Shown here piece after piece: positions 46,149 to 59,767 of a stretch of 64,000 bases of DNA. The translations under genes were made by a program, and so were the position numbers. Position 1 is the stretch's first letter. Each line of letters starts with the position of its first letter. The notes beneath the pieces were generated by a model, which saw nothing but the letters and a program-made list of their open reading frames with translations, made no database searches and was not told the origin of the DNA. Source of the DNA: Hyphodiscus hymeniophilus. Its lineage: Eukaryota; Ascomycota; Leotiomycetes; Helotiales; Hyphodiscaceae. The DNA lies in contig VNKQ01000020.1 in NCBI GenBank assembly GCA_016508695.1, forward strand, positions 1-64,000, in the 5' to 3' direction.

Positions 46149-49100
46149 TTATAGCCCGTTTACTTTATTTTAGTATTAAGTATCTTTCGAAAAAGAGTAA
46201 AGTAAACTAGTCTTCGACAAACTCTTAAAGGTTTTGGCTAGAGTAGTTTCCTAAAAGTCTAAAATTAAAGTAATTTCCTATTATAGTCTCGTAACCTTTT
46301 TAATATAATTAAGAGATTTTTTTACTTTTTCGAAGTTAAGGTTTTGTATAGGGTTAGTAAGGCTAGATTATAAGTCTAAAATAAGAGGTAATAAAACGTT
46401 ACTTTTTGTAATTATTAAAAAGGAAGCTTAAGGAGAAAGTTATTAAGGTTAAGTTACTAAAAGCTATTATTGCGGGTAATAAAAGTAAGGCTCTAGTGCG
46501 ATTAACTTCCTAATTACTATCTAGTAAGGCTATAATAACTTAATAGTTAGTAAGCCTACCTTTACAATAATACGGACTTAAGTGACTAATTTTATTAGGG
46601 CTAATAGGTATACTTTAAAAAGGCTTCTTAAGTCCTTTAGAAGATAATGTTTTATAAACCCTAGTTATATATTTTAGTATACTAATAGATTTCTCTCTTT
46701 TCCTATTACTAAATACCCTTTTTTTAACCTAAATAGTTTTAAGTAATCCTTATAAAAAATCCCTAAGATTAGTATACTATTAATTTATCGAATAATATAT
46801 AACTTATAATAGTCTCCGTTATACCTTATAACTATAAAGGGTCCTCTCTATAATAGGCGCAACTTCTTCTTAGCTAACTTTAAATTATATAATATAATAA
46901 GCTATCCTAGGGTAAAAGTATATATTTATACCCTTATATTATATCTTAATTTCTATATTTCTCTCTAGTAGTCGGATACCGCTATTGCCTTTTATAAGGT
47001 CTTTTAATACTTAGCTATATAGTCGAGGATAGCGTCTTTCTAGCTTATAGTGTTTACTAAATTCCTAGGATATAGCGGGTAAAGCTTAGCTTTAAGGTCT
47101 TATAAGACTATAGTCTTATCTTAAGTCGATTATATTTAGAGTAACGAATATAGTAATATACTTTGTAAAGCTATTATAAACCTTAAGTACAAAATAGCAA
47201 GGTAAGTCTAGTAAGTAGACTATAAGTTTATACGAATTTACTATAAGCTTAGGGTCTTTTACTCTAATCCTTACCCCTACTTTAAGAATAAATATAAAAA
47301 ACCTTATATTAGTAGTAAAGGTTAAGAAAGGGGAGGAGCCTAAGCTATCCCTAGCTATACTTATAATAATAAGTAAAAGAAAATCGGTAGAAACTATAAA
47401 GGCCCGAGAACCTTATCTAAGAGATACTATTATATCCCTTAATGCGTTTATAGCGGAACTAGCTAGAAAACATTAAAAAGTCGCAAATATAATATAGTTA
47501 GAGGATAGTCTTAATAAACAAGTAACCTAATTAGCCGCTTAAAAGTCAAAGTCTTTAAAAACTATAAAGAAGACTATTCGAGAGCTCTACAAAATTATTA
47601 AGAAATAAGGAAAAGGCCTTATTAGTTATATTAAGCTAATAAAACAAATACAAGTACTTATTAACCTCCTTAACTTGTTTTAGATTTCTCTAAACCTTTT
47701 AAAGGCTTTTAAAAAGATATTTACTTAGGTTAATAAAAAGAGATAGAAAATTTCTTAAGTTACTCGAGGGAAAAAAAAGGGACCCTTATATATAATTACT
47801 CTTAGTAGACTAGTAGAACTATTATCCTTAAAGGGTAAGTAAGTAAATTTTGGGGGGATTACTTAAGTATACTCTAAGGAAGTAAGTGCGAGAACTTACT
47901 TAGGGGATAAAAAAGCGGATATAAATCGAATAAAGAATATATTATACCCTATTATTTATCCGGATAATAAGGCATTTAAAATTCTAGTTACGGTTAAAGC
48001 TAAATAAGGAGTAGTATAAAAGAGAATAAACTTTCTTATAAGTATTACTTATATAAATTAAAGAAGTAAACTTAACTTAATATCCCTAAGTCTAGTAAAC
48101 GCTATAAACCTTACCCTTATAATACTAAGAGAAAAAGACTTTACTAGGCTTACTATAAATATAACTAATAGAATCTCCTTAGAGTTAAGCTATTACGTAA
48201 CCTTTAAGATAAAGGCACTTAGAATTTAAAAAATAGTATATATCTTCTTTCGACCCTTATATAGACTACTAGATAAAGAGCTAAGCCTCTTATTAAAACT
48301 CCCTTGGCTTTATAATATTAACGCAAAGATTATAATTCAAGAGAATATAATAATAATTAATAACGTAACTAAAGGGGAGAAGTTAACTACTATTTAGGGA
48401 CTTACTTTTGTTCCCTTCTTAGAATACTAGCTTATCCTTTACTTACTTAACCTAACTAATAAGAAGTACTTATCGGTATAAATCCTAGTCTATTTCTACA
48501 AATCTAGTAAGAAACCGGTAAAAGTAAAGGTCCTAGAGTCTAAAGTAATTATTCTAATATAAATAGAGTTAAAAGACAATACTAATACTTTAAAAGAATT
48601 TAATACTTTTTATAGCTCTTTTACTAATAATACTTTAGAAAACTCCTAAACTAATATAAACTTAAGTAAGTTATAAAAGGGCTTAAACAAAGGGAGAAAA
48701 CCGTCTTAAAGGGTTCTCTTTTAAATATAAGAAAATAGGGAAGTCGGGGTTATAATAAGCCTTTATTTACAAAAGAAAAGAAGTATAAGCCGGCTAACTT
48801 TTACTCTTTCGCATTATAGGGTAAAAAAGAATTTAAATAAGAAAAGGCTTTTTCCCCCGATAAGTATATAACCCTAAAATTAGTTATGCTAAAGTAGTTA
48901 CTTATAACTTTTACCTCTTATTACTTACTTTATATTACGGAATTAATAAAAGAGAGAGAAGTAATCCCCTAGTTATCTCTAATAATAAAACGTCTCTATA
49001 TAAGGGAAGTATCTATATATATAGAGTATCTCTATAAGGGGGGCTTTATAACTAAGAATAAGTCTAGGGTTACTAATAATTATAGACTTACCTAGTTAAT

Positions 49101-52100
49101 TAAATAGGGGTTTTACGAATTAGAGGTTCTCTTAGTATTACAAACTAGATCTATAGTACGGATTAGGGTACTTTTAAGCTATATATTGCATCTTTAAAGA
49201 GTTAATCTATTTAGACTTATTATACTAATATTAGTTTACTAATCTCTATTACTATAACTATTCTTAAATTCTTTACCTAGACTATTACCTAGGGTTATAT
49301 ATATTTCTCTCGCAAACCTGGCCCTAAGGGGAATAATTACCCTATAAAGCTTCTTTACCCGTTATTTAGTTATACGCTTACTTATATCGCAAGACTTATA
49401 AGAAGAAGTAAATATATAGTTTAACTTTATAGAAATCTAGCTAAGGGAAGTTATTCTTACCTTAGAAAATATAACTCGAGTAAAACGACTCTTTTATATT
49501 TATTAAGAATTAAATATAATAGAATTATACGAGATCCTAGCTACTAATCTATATAAATACTATATGCGCCTAAAAGAGGGCACTTAACCCTATTTGGTAA
49601 AAGTATAAAAAAGATAGCCTCTTATATAAAAAGCCTAGTTAGATAAGACGATTTAAGAAGGTTTAGAGTATAAATTCTTTAAGAGAATAATAGTCGCAAA
49701 TAGAGAACTATTAGACTAAAACGCATAAGTTATCTTTATAAATAAGTTAAAAGAATCTAAAGCGGGAAGTCAAGAGTTCTAGGTTACTTTTAATTACTAA
49801 AATATAAAGGAAGATATCCCTAGTTATTATATTATTCTAATATTAGAGGCTTATAATTATCTTTTATACTTAGACTATAAATATTACTTTTACCTTAATC
49901 TTAAATATATATATTAATTAATTAAAATCTACTCTTTATACTAATATTACTTTGTATTTTCTATCTTAGAGATTAAATAACTCTAGTCTACCCAAATACT
50001 ATAAGGGTTAATTACCTTAGCTTTCTCTATAATAGAGCTTATATATATTACTCTAGGGCCTATTCTAGCCTTATACTAGGATAATAGATTATAGTCTCTC
50101 TTTAAACCGTCTTTTCTCTTATCTACTAGAGACTAGTTACTTGCTTATAAGTTTTATATAAATAATATCTTCTTAGGGATAAAAGACTTTCTTATAGCTT
50201 ACGCTTTTCTAGAATAATATCTCTTACCTTAACTTTTATAATTATAATTAAAACTTTCCTTTAAGAAGCTTAAGTTATTTACTAAGACTATTCTAGCCTT
50301 AAGAATTAAGTATAAGGTTAGAGGCTTACTTCGGTATAAACTAAGACGCACTAATAAGATTAGGAGCTTCCCGACCCTAAGAGATCCTATAAATATATAA
50401 AAGTTTTAGGGAATAATATAAATTATTAAAAGATAAATTAAAAACTTTACCGAACTATCCCGTTTATTAACTCGCCTTATAGGAGACGTATTATAGAAAT
50501 GGGGAAGCTTGGAGTAGTTAGCTTTTAAGCTAATAAAACAAAAGGCAATAAAAGTAGTTAATATATATAGCTATAACTATAGATTTGTAGTATTATTCTT
50601 TTTAGATACTTTACTATATAGAGTAGGGTACGCTATTTTATAAATCTAAAATAGGGTTAAGGTTCTTATTTTATTCGATTCGTTTACTTTTAGTAAGAGT
50701 TAACGCAACTATAAGGTATATAAGAGAGAATTATTAGTAATTATAAAATTTTACTAAAAGTATAAATATATAATAAGGGGTCTAGAAAGGAGTATAATCT
50801 TTATAGACTATTAACCTCTTACTTACTTCCTAAAGTCCTCTAACTAAAAAGGGATATATACCCAATAAGTATATAAACTTCGAAATCTAAATATAAAGAT
50901 TAAATATATTCCCAAATCGAAGAATAAGATTATAAATACTCTTTTACAAATAATCTTCCCTAATAAGGAATATATATATAACTTTTAAGAGTATAAATAG
51001 TTAAGAGAGAATAATAAGGGGTAGCCAAAATAGATTTAAAAGGATAAGAAAGGAGGATATATGGAGCTTCTTAAAGGAATAAAGCTATAATAAGACAACT
51101 TAATAAGTATATTTACAAAATAGTAAATAGAGAAATAAGATATTCTTATAAGAGAAAAAGTAGATTTAGTAATAGGACCTTTATATATAGACTATATATT
51201 TATTAACTCTATACTAGCTTTTATATATAAAGGGGAAACTTTACTTTTAGACTCTATCCGACCTTTAATTATAGTAAAATACAAGTACTCTTCTTAATAC
51301 TTTAAGGTTATACGATTTTTATAAATATATATAATACTAGACGGGCTAAAGAAGATTTAAAAAGAGGCGTTTCGCTAAAAGTATAACAATTATAAGATTA
51401 AAGGTAAAGTAATATAGTATTTATAAAAAAGTAAATAGCGATAGTATATTATAAAATAAGAGGTAACTAATATCCTTTTTAAAGCCTATAATTAAAGCGG
51501 TTACTTTATAGAGGAGATTACCTCTAGGCGTCTCTAAGAGGTATACTAGCCTAGAATAATAAAAGATATAACCGATTATATTAAAGGATATCTAAAATAT
51601 ATAAAGTATAGTTTAACTTTATATTCTTAAATACTCTTAAAAGTCTCGGTTACCTTACTAATATAACTTTTAGGCATTAACTTTGTAAGACTATTTCTAG
51701 TCTTTTAAGAATCTTAGGGCAAATATATTTTAATAATTATTAATTACTTTTCCTAATTTATTTAGATATATATATATATAATAAATAATTAAGCCAAAAC
51801 AATAAGATTACTTGAGGATTTCTTTACTTGGGAAGGCCTTTTTATAGGTTTTTACTTTAACCCTAGCCCTTATTTTAGAGTAGTAACTTAAAAGTTTATA
51901 GCCAACTAAAAGGTCCTTTAGGTAACTTTGCTATTAAGAGCCAAAAAGTCGACTAAGATAATAAAGAAAGCTAATAATCTCTTTTAATAAGTATTAAAAA
52001 AGTTAGAAAGCCCTAAGACCTTCTTATAGAGAATTGTATTATCTATATTTAAAGTTAATAGATATGAGATTTTATATTTTAGTTATTCTTTATTTGAGAT

Positions 52101-52483
52101 TTAAAAAGGCTTTAACCTAGATAAGAACCTAGAGATAACTTTCCCCGGTTATATAAGGGTTTCCCTTTACTCTTATAATTATAAGGGAGGATTATTATAT
52201 ACTATTTTCTAATAACTTAGCTACTTATAACTTAGATATAACGGCCTATCTTTTGCGCTATTATAAGTATATTACTAATTAATATAGGGATTTTGTAATT
52301 ATAACCGAGAGAGTAATAGTATTAATAGTTGGCGAGTATTTACTTAGAGTATATAACTCGGTATAATTAAGGGTCTAGGATTATAGGCAACTAAGGCTAG
52401 CTTAGAGTAACTATTACGACTTATATTATTTTAGTTAGTTTAGGGAGGTAAATTCGAATTACTACGCTACTAGTTATTAGAAA

Positions 52484-52560
52484 TCTATTACTAATTACTC
52501 GAGTTCTATTACTAATTATTTAAACTCTATTACTAGTTATTCGAACTTTATTACTAACTG
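52484..52560 (+). repeat. 21-base tandem repeat inside the outer element
   Basis: The word TCTATTACTAATTA recurs at 52484, 52505, 52526 and (as TTTATTACTAACT) 52547, spaced exactly 21 bases, that is seven codons. A diverged fifth copy may precede it. It lies downstream of the integrase relic. Confidence 0.75.
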
Positions 52561-54797
52561 TATATACCCTACTATTATCTTCCTCTATTTTATTACTAGA
52601 ACCCTCGGCTTTACTACTAGTTATTCAAAGGAAATTATTATTCTTAAGGCGCCAAATAAAACTAATATTAAGGTTAGTAGCTTTCTTATAGCTAATTATA
52701 TAGCAAAGTAAAGGTCTAATACTAATTTAGTACTTGTTTTACGAGTATAACTAATATAGGTTTTCTAGTTTAAAAGAGAACGAAATTCTCAAGTTATTTA
52801 AGATATTTCTTCTTTACTATCTCCTCCTTATATTATTTTTTTATTATAATCGATCGTTAAGCCGCTTAAATAATCTTATACGCTTTTTATAATACTTTAT
52901 ATATTATAATATCTTTTAAAACTAAGACCTTCCGAAGTTAATTATTATAAATTCCTTTGACGAAAGTAGTAATAATAATACCTAGTATTATAGTTTTTAT
53001 ACTAGTAAGAGGTTCCGAAAATAAAGCGTTTTTCTAAGGTTTATCTTTAAAATAAGTGCGTCTTAAAAAATTTAAGGCATACTAATAGTATTACTAAAGT
53101 AACTTATCTAGCTTTTATTTTAATAAATTAATCTTAGTTTATATAAAAACCTCTTATACTTAAGGAACTAATATAAGAAATTACTTAATTAACTATTCTT
53201 TAATATCTTATATACTTATAGATTTTATATATTCGCAATTATTTATAATCGTTCTTACTTATAGGGTTAAGTCTAGTCACTTAGCCGCTTTACTTTTAAG
53301 GAGTACCTCGATTATTTCTAAGAAGTCTTTAAGTAATAATAGCTTTACCGATACCTTTTTAAAGTTATATATAAGACGAGCTAGCTATCGGGAGACTAGT
53401 ATATCCCTTATATATTTACTTATAATAGAAAAGTCGGGAAAAGTAGATATTTTGGCTAGTTATATAAGGGATATATTTAGATAATTAAAATAAAATAACT
53501 CGAAAAGATCTAATTTTAGGTTATATAATAGGTCTTAATCCTCTAGTAACCCTATAGCTACTCTTAAACTTATACTATTATCCCTATTACTTAGACTACC
53601 CGACTTTATAAGGGAAGTAGTAAAGAGGCTTAATATTCGAGTAATAGGGTTAGTTCCTAATTATATATATAAAGGGCCTTACTTATAGAGCTATTAGGTT
53701 TTAGTATACTTGGCTTTACTTACTTTTTAAGCTCTTAAAAGTAATGTTTATAAAAAGGATAATAGCTCGAATTTAGATAAATAGAAATATTCTCTTAAGT
53801 TATTTATTTTAGATTATAAGGTTTGCGTATTTATAAGGGATTTAATCGAGGTAAGTAATAAGGCAAAGTTTTAATAGGAAAAATATTAGATAACTTTCTC
53901 AAAAGAGTCTTTAGGTTTTAGGGAAGATAAAGGCTATCTTTTTAGAGTTATAAAAAAAGATAGTGACATAGAGTTAAAAGGGGAATCTAACGGTTTCTCT
54001 TTCGAATCTAGATTAAGCGGGTAAGGTCTTTTCTTGTCTTAAGGGAAAGTATAAGCGTAAAGTCTGGGGAAGGCAAATAAGGGGCAAGGGAAGTTTAAGG
54101 GAAGTAAGTATCGGGAAGAAGCTCTAATTAATAGAATTAATCCTTTTAGTTTCTAACTCTTTTATTTTAATACTATATAAATAAGAACTTAAGAGTTAAA
54201 GGTATCTCGAGGGTTTAATAGACTAAGAGTTCGAGGTATTTTAGTAGTCTTAAGTTTATAAAGGTTCTCGGGGAAGTAAGAGGTATTTTAGTATATAACG
54301 TCGTAATAAAGGGGCAAACTAACTTTATAACTAATACTAAAGTAAAGTCTTAACGATAGGGTTTTTCGTCGTTAAAAGAGATTCGAATAAAATAAATATA
54401 ATCTAATAACCTTAGGGATTAATTTTGTAATTCCCCCGTATTGGGCTCTATAAATTTGTATTAGTATAAGGGGAGAAAAGGGATAATTATTCGTTCTATT
54501 ATAAGGTTTCTCTAAATACAAGTTAGTGCCTTAAAGACTAGGCAGTATGCTAAAGACCCCTCGTGACTTCCCCATCTTCACAGTGGCTGGGTTACATACC
54601 AAGAAGGATATGACGTTGCAAATAAGGACTTTCGATGTATCGCCTCCAGCGCTTTAGTCGTTAATCTCATCTCCCCGTTCCTGTTCCCTTTCCTTTTCAT
54701 TGTGCATTAGAAGTTGACAGCTCATGACACAAGGCATCATACTCTTGGTCGCTGATTACTGTACAGGTTCATCTCCTTTGATTTTTAATTCCTCCCA

Positions 54798-55204
54798 CTA
54801 TCTATTAAGCTCGCTGATGCATTCAAAGTCAAAGGCCCGTCCAGCAAAGTTTTTCAGGAACTGAGTAGCCTGGAACTCCTCCTCCAACTTCTCGAAATAC
54901 TTCTCGTGGGTGTTCTGAGCCAACACGCCCTCGACACTATTCAGCCATAGCCCATCCCATAGAACATCAATTTCGTTGGTCTTAAGGCAGCTACCATGCT
55001 TCCGTGTCCTGCCAAAGATCCTTTCAGACACCCGAACTCAACATATGATCCGGCCAAAATCGAAACTGTGTGTTCGACAATGGAATCATCGTCGGGATCG
55101 AGAGCATTTACCAACCAGACCATCTGCATGAAGTATCCCTCGGTAGGTGCAACAGAGTTCATACACGTCTCAAGTCTCAAAAAGACTAGCCATCCGATCA
55201 TCAT
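54798..55204 (-). pseudogene. Relic of an unrecognised gene
   Basis: Two overlapping minus-strand frames each look coding: 55204-54941 (FLRLETCMNSVAPTEGYFMQ, then VNALDPDDDSIVEHTV) and 55031-54798 (TNEIDVLWDGLWLNSVEG, then ATQFLKNFAGRAFDFE). They read as consecutive halves of one protein in different frames. Farther upstream a third frame continues the theme to about 55400. No splice pair joins them, and the gene abuts the right border of the repeat island (210 bases away), so decay is likely. The family is unknown. Confidence 0.4.
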
Positions 55205-55211
55205 TGTCTAG

Positions 55212-55846
55212 TGGCAAAACAAAGTTGGAAATATACCTTTTAACTGCGCAGCTATCCTGAGTGCAGGTAGAATGCGCTTCCTGTCTCTGCAGGAAGTCCC
55301 TGGTCTGTCCACTTAGCAAAATGACCAAGGAAACGCTGCGTCTGCATTTGGATTCATCACCAGCCGCACCTTGAGGCGACGTCTCGCTGCATCAACGAAA
55401 ATGATGATCTTCTTCTTTTGCGATGGATTGGAAGTGAATCAGTGATAACGTATTGTGTTTGGAGGCTGTACCGGTGATTATATTTTCGATCTGGAAAATA
55501 TTCGGGTTCGGAGTCGATTTTACAAGCGATCTCGCCCGAGGCGTTTTATCTCCTGGTCCATTTATTTATTTGAAAGGAAGATTTCACTCTGTCTCTCCAG
55601 TCTACCAACGCCGTTTTCACATCCCTTCAAAACAGTTTTACCCTCAACCATGCGAACCGCCCATAGTCAACAATCCCCGGGATCCCCACCTCGACCTCAC
55701 TTTTACCTTCTCTCTACAACCAACAACACCATGAAGTACCACATACCACGCTGCTTTTCGATACGAATCGAGGCAGAGGCAGAGGCGGGTTTTCTGCCGT
55801 TGACTTGTCTTCCCGACTCCCATCAGATCAGTTCCTACGGCAGCAT
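55212..55846. other. Intergenic or 5' region
   Basis: No confident gene. Overlapping plus-strand frames at 55453-55859 are Pro/Ser-rich without motifs; part may be 5' exon or UTR of the gene that follows. Confidence 0.3.
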
Positions 55847-56389
55847 ATGGTTTCTGTGAGTACACATCCATCTTCACGTCTAGTATCATCTCCTAATTTA
55901 AAATCCCAAGCTACGCTCAAACAGCGAACCACACTCGTTGCGTGTTTGAAACAGTTTGTAGATTCGGATCCCTCGAAATATGACTTGGACCACTCCTCGT
56001 TGTTCCCCATTCACAAGAGAGATCACTTCCCCACGGGATGGAAAAATAAACGGACTGTCAGTTTCTTCTCCCCATATGTCAAAAGACACCTTCGATACCC
56101 TGGAGGTAAGTCAAGCAGCCCGCTCCTTCCAGAAGAGACTCTCGAAACCGGTGGCTACCTTGACACTAGATTCCAACCATCTTTGATCAATATATATGTT
56201 CAAGATCATATACTGGTCTTTTGCGGCCTCGATCTCGCACCATATGAAGTCTCTAGATGGTTACCCGCTCGGTGGCAAACGTCGTACGGCGACGCGCGTG
56301 CTGAAGAAGTGAGAAAGAGTGTCAAGAATGCTCAACCCGAACTTCGAAGCTGCATGCTTGACAAATACGGCTTTCCCATAGCTACGTAA
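55847..56389 (+). CDS. Hypothetical protein
   Basis: A frame of 180 residues from ATG 55847, open further upstream without another ATG. It has compact globular composition: LVACLKQFVDSDPSKYDLDH, FPIHKRDHFPTGW, TVSFFSPYVKRHLRYPGG, then YVQDHILVFCGLDLAPYEVS. The 3' end at FPIAT is followed by a donor-like GTAAGT two bases before the stop, so another exon may exist. No family recognised. Expression and exact boundaries are unproven. Confidence 0.35.
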   Translation: MVSVSTHPSSRLVSSPNLKSQATLKQRTTLVACLKQFVDSDPSKYDLDHSSLFPIHKRDHFPTGWKNKRTVSFFSPYVKRHLRYPGGKSSSPLLPEETLETGGYLDTRFQPSLINIYVQDHILVFCGLDLAPYEVSRWLPARWQTSYGDARAEEVRKSVKNAQPELRSCMLDKYGFPIAT

Positions 56390-57367
56390 GTCCATCTCCC
56401 TCTCGTTTGGGATTTTTCTGAACCAGATTATTCGCTATGTCGTTCTTCATCCCAATTTCCTCATGACTGCTCACAAACTTGAGACGATGCTGGCTTCAGT
56501 GAGGCTTTTTCTTATTATTTGATTGCGGAATCTCCTGACTAGAAATACCTCAAGACATGGCTCTTTAGTTTTGTTCAGCAGTGTCCAATCACGCAGTATT
56601 TGCGTCATCCCATGATCCGATGTTACCACTTCTTTGTAAAGCTTCCAAAGATGCGGGCACATCAGATGCTCCACAACAGCCTCTCTAATACCTAAAGTTT
56701 TTCAAGTAGTGGAGCTAGAGTCTCCTAGCGACGCTTATAGAATGGACTAAGGGCTTTAAGTGCGGTGATTACATTTATATCTCAAGAGATTGGAGCATAC
56801 AATGTTCCATCGTCAGCGTATCCCATCAAGAAAGACCGGCATACGGTCTCTCAAAGAAAAGGGGTATATGGAATCGATGTATAACCGAGCCAATGAGTGC
56901 CAAAGAGGATTCCACATAGTGGGCAAAATATTAGTCCCCTTTGTAATTCCACATTATCTCACATCAGACGCTCTCTCGGGGTAATTGGAGATCCCGCAGA
57001 GGCTCATGCGCGATCGAGCTAGATCTTCGGCTAGAGAGATCTACAAAGCAAGCTGCCTACATTCATCCTATGCGGCATGCCGATGGTGACGTTTTGTGGA
57101 GGCGCCTTCGTCCTCTTGTGCTACTCATTGCTTAAACCAAGCTTTTAATTTGCATTCCAAATGATTTCAGCTACTGCTGATCAATCATGAAGATATGCTT
57201 GGTTTTCCCCGCATAATTTTGCCGGTTCCAAACTCTACTTATGTCGGGCTGAAGGCGTTCCCCAAGTTGAACTTCCATTTAGAAATCAAAGTCAGCTTCT
57301 CTACTTACACGTTTAGGATACTTTCGGATCTACCTGGGAATTTTGATTTTCAGAAATTGACAACAAA
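56390..57367. other. Intergenic region, about 1 kb
   Basis: No supported gene on either strand. Leads to the catalase start at 57368. Confidence 0.35.
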
Positions 57368-59730
57368 ATGCGAGTTCTTACCGCCAGCATCTGCTTCAGC
57401 TTGGCTTCGCTGATTCATGCTCAAACTCCAAAGGTAAGAAACTTATTGATACTGTTAGCTTTCGAAACTAACCAGCTCCCAATTATAGCAAGAGCAGCTC
57501 GCTTCATTTTTATCGGACACTCGTGGCCAAACAGAGACAACAGACACTGGGGTTCTTGATAATACTACAGCTTCTTTAAGAGGAGGACCGAGAGGGTATG
57601 TTTTGCTGGAAGACACTGTCAACCGGAAGAAATTATTGCACTTTGACCGTCAGCGGGCACCCGAAAGAGTGGTTCACGCATTAGGGCATGCTGCTTACGG
57701 TAAGTTGAGTTGGCACACTCATTAGGTTTTTGAGGAGTGCTTACAAAAGTAGGGACTTTCACCTCGTACGGAGATTGGAGCAACATAACATCAGCATGCT
57801 GGCTCAAAGCCAATGCTACGAGTGATGTTTTCACTAGGTTCTCTGTTGTGGTTGCTGGGACAGGTGGCGCTGATACAGGGCGTGACACCCATGGATTCGC
57901 AACAAAACTTTATACTGAGTGCGGGAACCAAGACCTCGTTGGAAATCATGTCTCAAGCTTCTTTATCAATGACGGTGCACTGTTCCCTGATTTGGTAAAT
58001 GCGGTCAAAGCAGAGCCCGACAAGGGGTTTCCCACAGGTGAGTTTCCTAGGCTGGTTACCAGTCAGCGACTAATTTCACTCTAGGTGGGAGTGCACATAC
58101 AACGGCGTATGACTTCTTCACCCAGAACCCAGAGGGTGCAGAACAGCTCATGTCAGTACTTTCTGATTTGGGCATCCCACGGTAAGTCAATCTCAATCTG
58201 ACTCACTTTGGTGTCCGTTTACTTATTGCCTCATATCTAGAGATACTCGCCACATCGCTGGTAACGGGGTCCATACTTATCGATTTATAAATGCAGCAGG
58301 AAAGTCCACTCTATTCAAATGGTACTGGCGTCCTATGTTGGGTTTCAGGTCTATGGTCTACGATGAAGCTACCAAGATTGCTGGAAAAAACAACAATTAT
58401 CAACGCGCAGATCTTTGGAACTCCATCGACGCTGGAATGTTCCCTGAGTGGGAATTTATGATCCAGACGTTCGTAGACGATGGCGAATATAGGTACAAGG
58501 GGATCGATCTCTTGGACGCTACCCAGGTAGGTGGTTCAGCTTTTCCTTCTCCTAAAAATGCTAATACAGTAAAAAAAGGTTGTACCATTTGAGGTTAATC
58601 CGCCGATTGCATTGGGAAAGCTGGTACTCAATAAGAACCCTACCAATTATTTCGCAGAGACCGAGTCCGTCAGTTTTGCACCCTCCAACGTCGTCGATGG
58701 AGTCTCATTCGTACCCGATCCTCTTCTCCAATGGCGACTTATGTCCTACGACGATAGTACCATGCATCGACACAATGGACCAAACGGCTATCTGTTACCT
58801 GTAAATCGCCCCATCGTCCCGATCAATAACAACTACCGGGACGGATATCAACAACCTCTGTTGTACGAGGGCGCTTCAGACAGTTCACCCGATAACATCG
58901 GAGGCGTGCAACCTGCCTCACCAGAAGAGGATCTTGATTTCTACAGCGAAACAGTAACAGGCAAAGTCGGCCGCTATGGAGTCTTCAATGAACCATTCGC
59001 ACAAGCCCGAGCATTGTGGTTCACAATGGACAAATATGCACAGCAACACACCGTTGATGCCTACCGCTTTGAGCTTGGGCACGTATCAGATCCAAATGTG
59101 ACCGCCAATTACATTGCCCAAATATTGAATCCAATCAACAACTGTCTTGCTCGAAGAGTCGCGTATGGAGTCGGCTCCCCTCTGCCTGCTATCGGTTCAG
59201 GCTCATCGGTCGTACCTAATACGACGTATCCAAGTCTGTTCCCTCTTGGTGGAAACGCTTCGCAACCAGTCACTGGTCTGATGGTTGGCATTATATCAAC
59301 AAACGATTCTGTTTCCATGGCTACGTACAACTCATTGACTGCAGTGCTCAATACCAATCAAGTCCTCTTCGAAGTCGTCACTTCCCATCAAGGGCCTTTG
59401 ACAACTGGTGTCGTTAGTAATCAGTCATACATTACCACGGCTTCCATCTTCTATGATGCCATCATCATTGTATCGGGAGATAGCACTCAGGCTGAGCTCA
59501 GTACCGTACCTATGGTCGAGCAAGACTTTGTACGAGAAGCCTTCAGTCATGGCAAGCCGATTGGAGAGGTTGGAAATGGATTTCTGAACTCCTTAGGCCT
59601 CGACAAAGTTGGTACTTTTGCAGACACTGATCCGAATAGTGTCATCAATTCCATTGTCGGAGCATTGGAATCACCAGGAAGATATCCTCAAAGACAGCCA
59701 CTAGACGATGTTCAGAGTATTTGTAGCTAG
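57368..59730 (+). CDS. Large-subunit secreted catalase
   Basis: Six exons (57368-57433, 57489-57699, 57753-58037, 58085-58181, 58241-58526, 58579-59730) give 698 residues, the usual length of large fungal catalases. Signal peptide MRVLTASICFSLASLIHA. It breaks down hydrogen peroxide with heme. Visible motifs: GPRGYVLLEDTVNRKKLLHF, active-site ERVVHALGHAAYG with the catalytic His, YGDWSNIT, HGFATKLYT, LVGNHVSSFF, NAAGKSTLFKWYW, KNPTNYFAETESV, and the heme-tyrosine segment LQWRLMSYDDSTMHRHNGPN. The C-terminal flavodoxin/GATase-like domain starts near residue 535 (TGLMVGIISTND). Usual residues are changed next to the catalytic His (Leu for Arg in VVHARG) and in the GNN loop (GNH here). It may be a divergent or weakened enzyme. 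Confidence 0.88.
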
Positions 59731-59767
59731 TACTCATAAATTCTCTTGGGATAAGTGACAATAGAAG

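Larger units (their letters stand above)
36016..54588 (+). mobile_element. RIP-degraded Ty3/gypsy-type element carrying a nested insertion
   Basis: Over 18.5 kb the sequence is strongly AT-rich, packed with TA steps and stop codons in all frames, with sharp borders to normal DNA. The ends are related direct repeats of about 130 bases (36016-36147 and 54451-54588). Removing the nested element (39355-46148) leaves about 11.8 kb read on the plus strand. Decayed retroelement domains are readable: an RNase H segment near 50790-50950 (IFIDY, PLTYFLKSSN, IKIKYIPKSKNK, with stops at former Gln/Trp codons) and an integrase core near 51650-51790 (LGINFVRLFLVF, YILIIINYFS). Order RNase H then integrase fits Ty3/gypsy. 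Asp-to-Asn and Gln-to-stop changes match C-to-T decay on both strands. No product can be made. Confidence 0.75.

Noticed and set aside
36000..54600. CRISPR or integron-like array in the repeat island
   Set aside because: The repeats are LTR pairs and a short coding repeat; there is no repeat-spacer pattern and the organism is eukaryotic.
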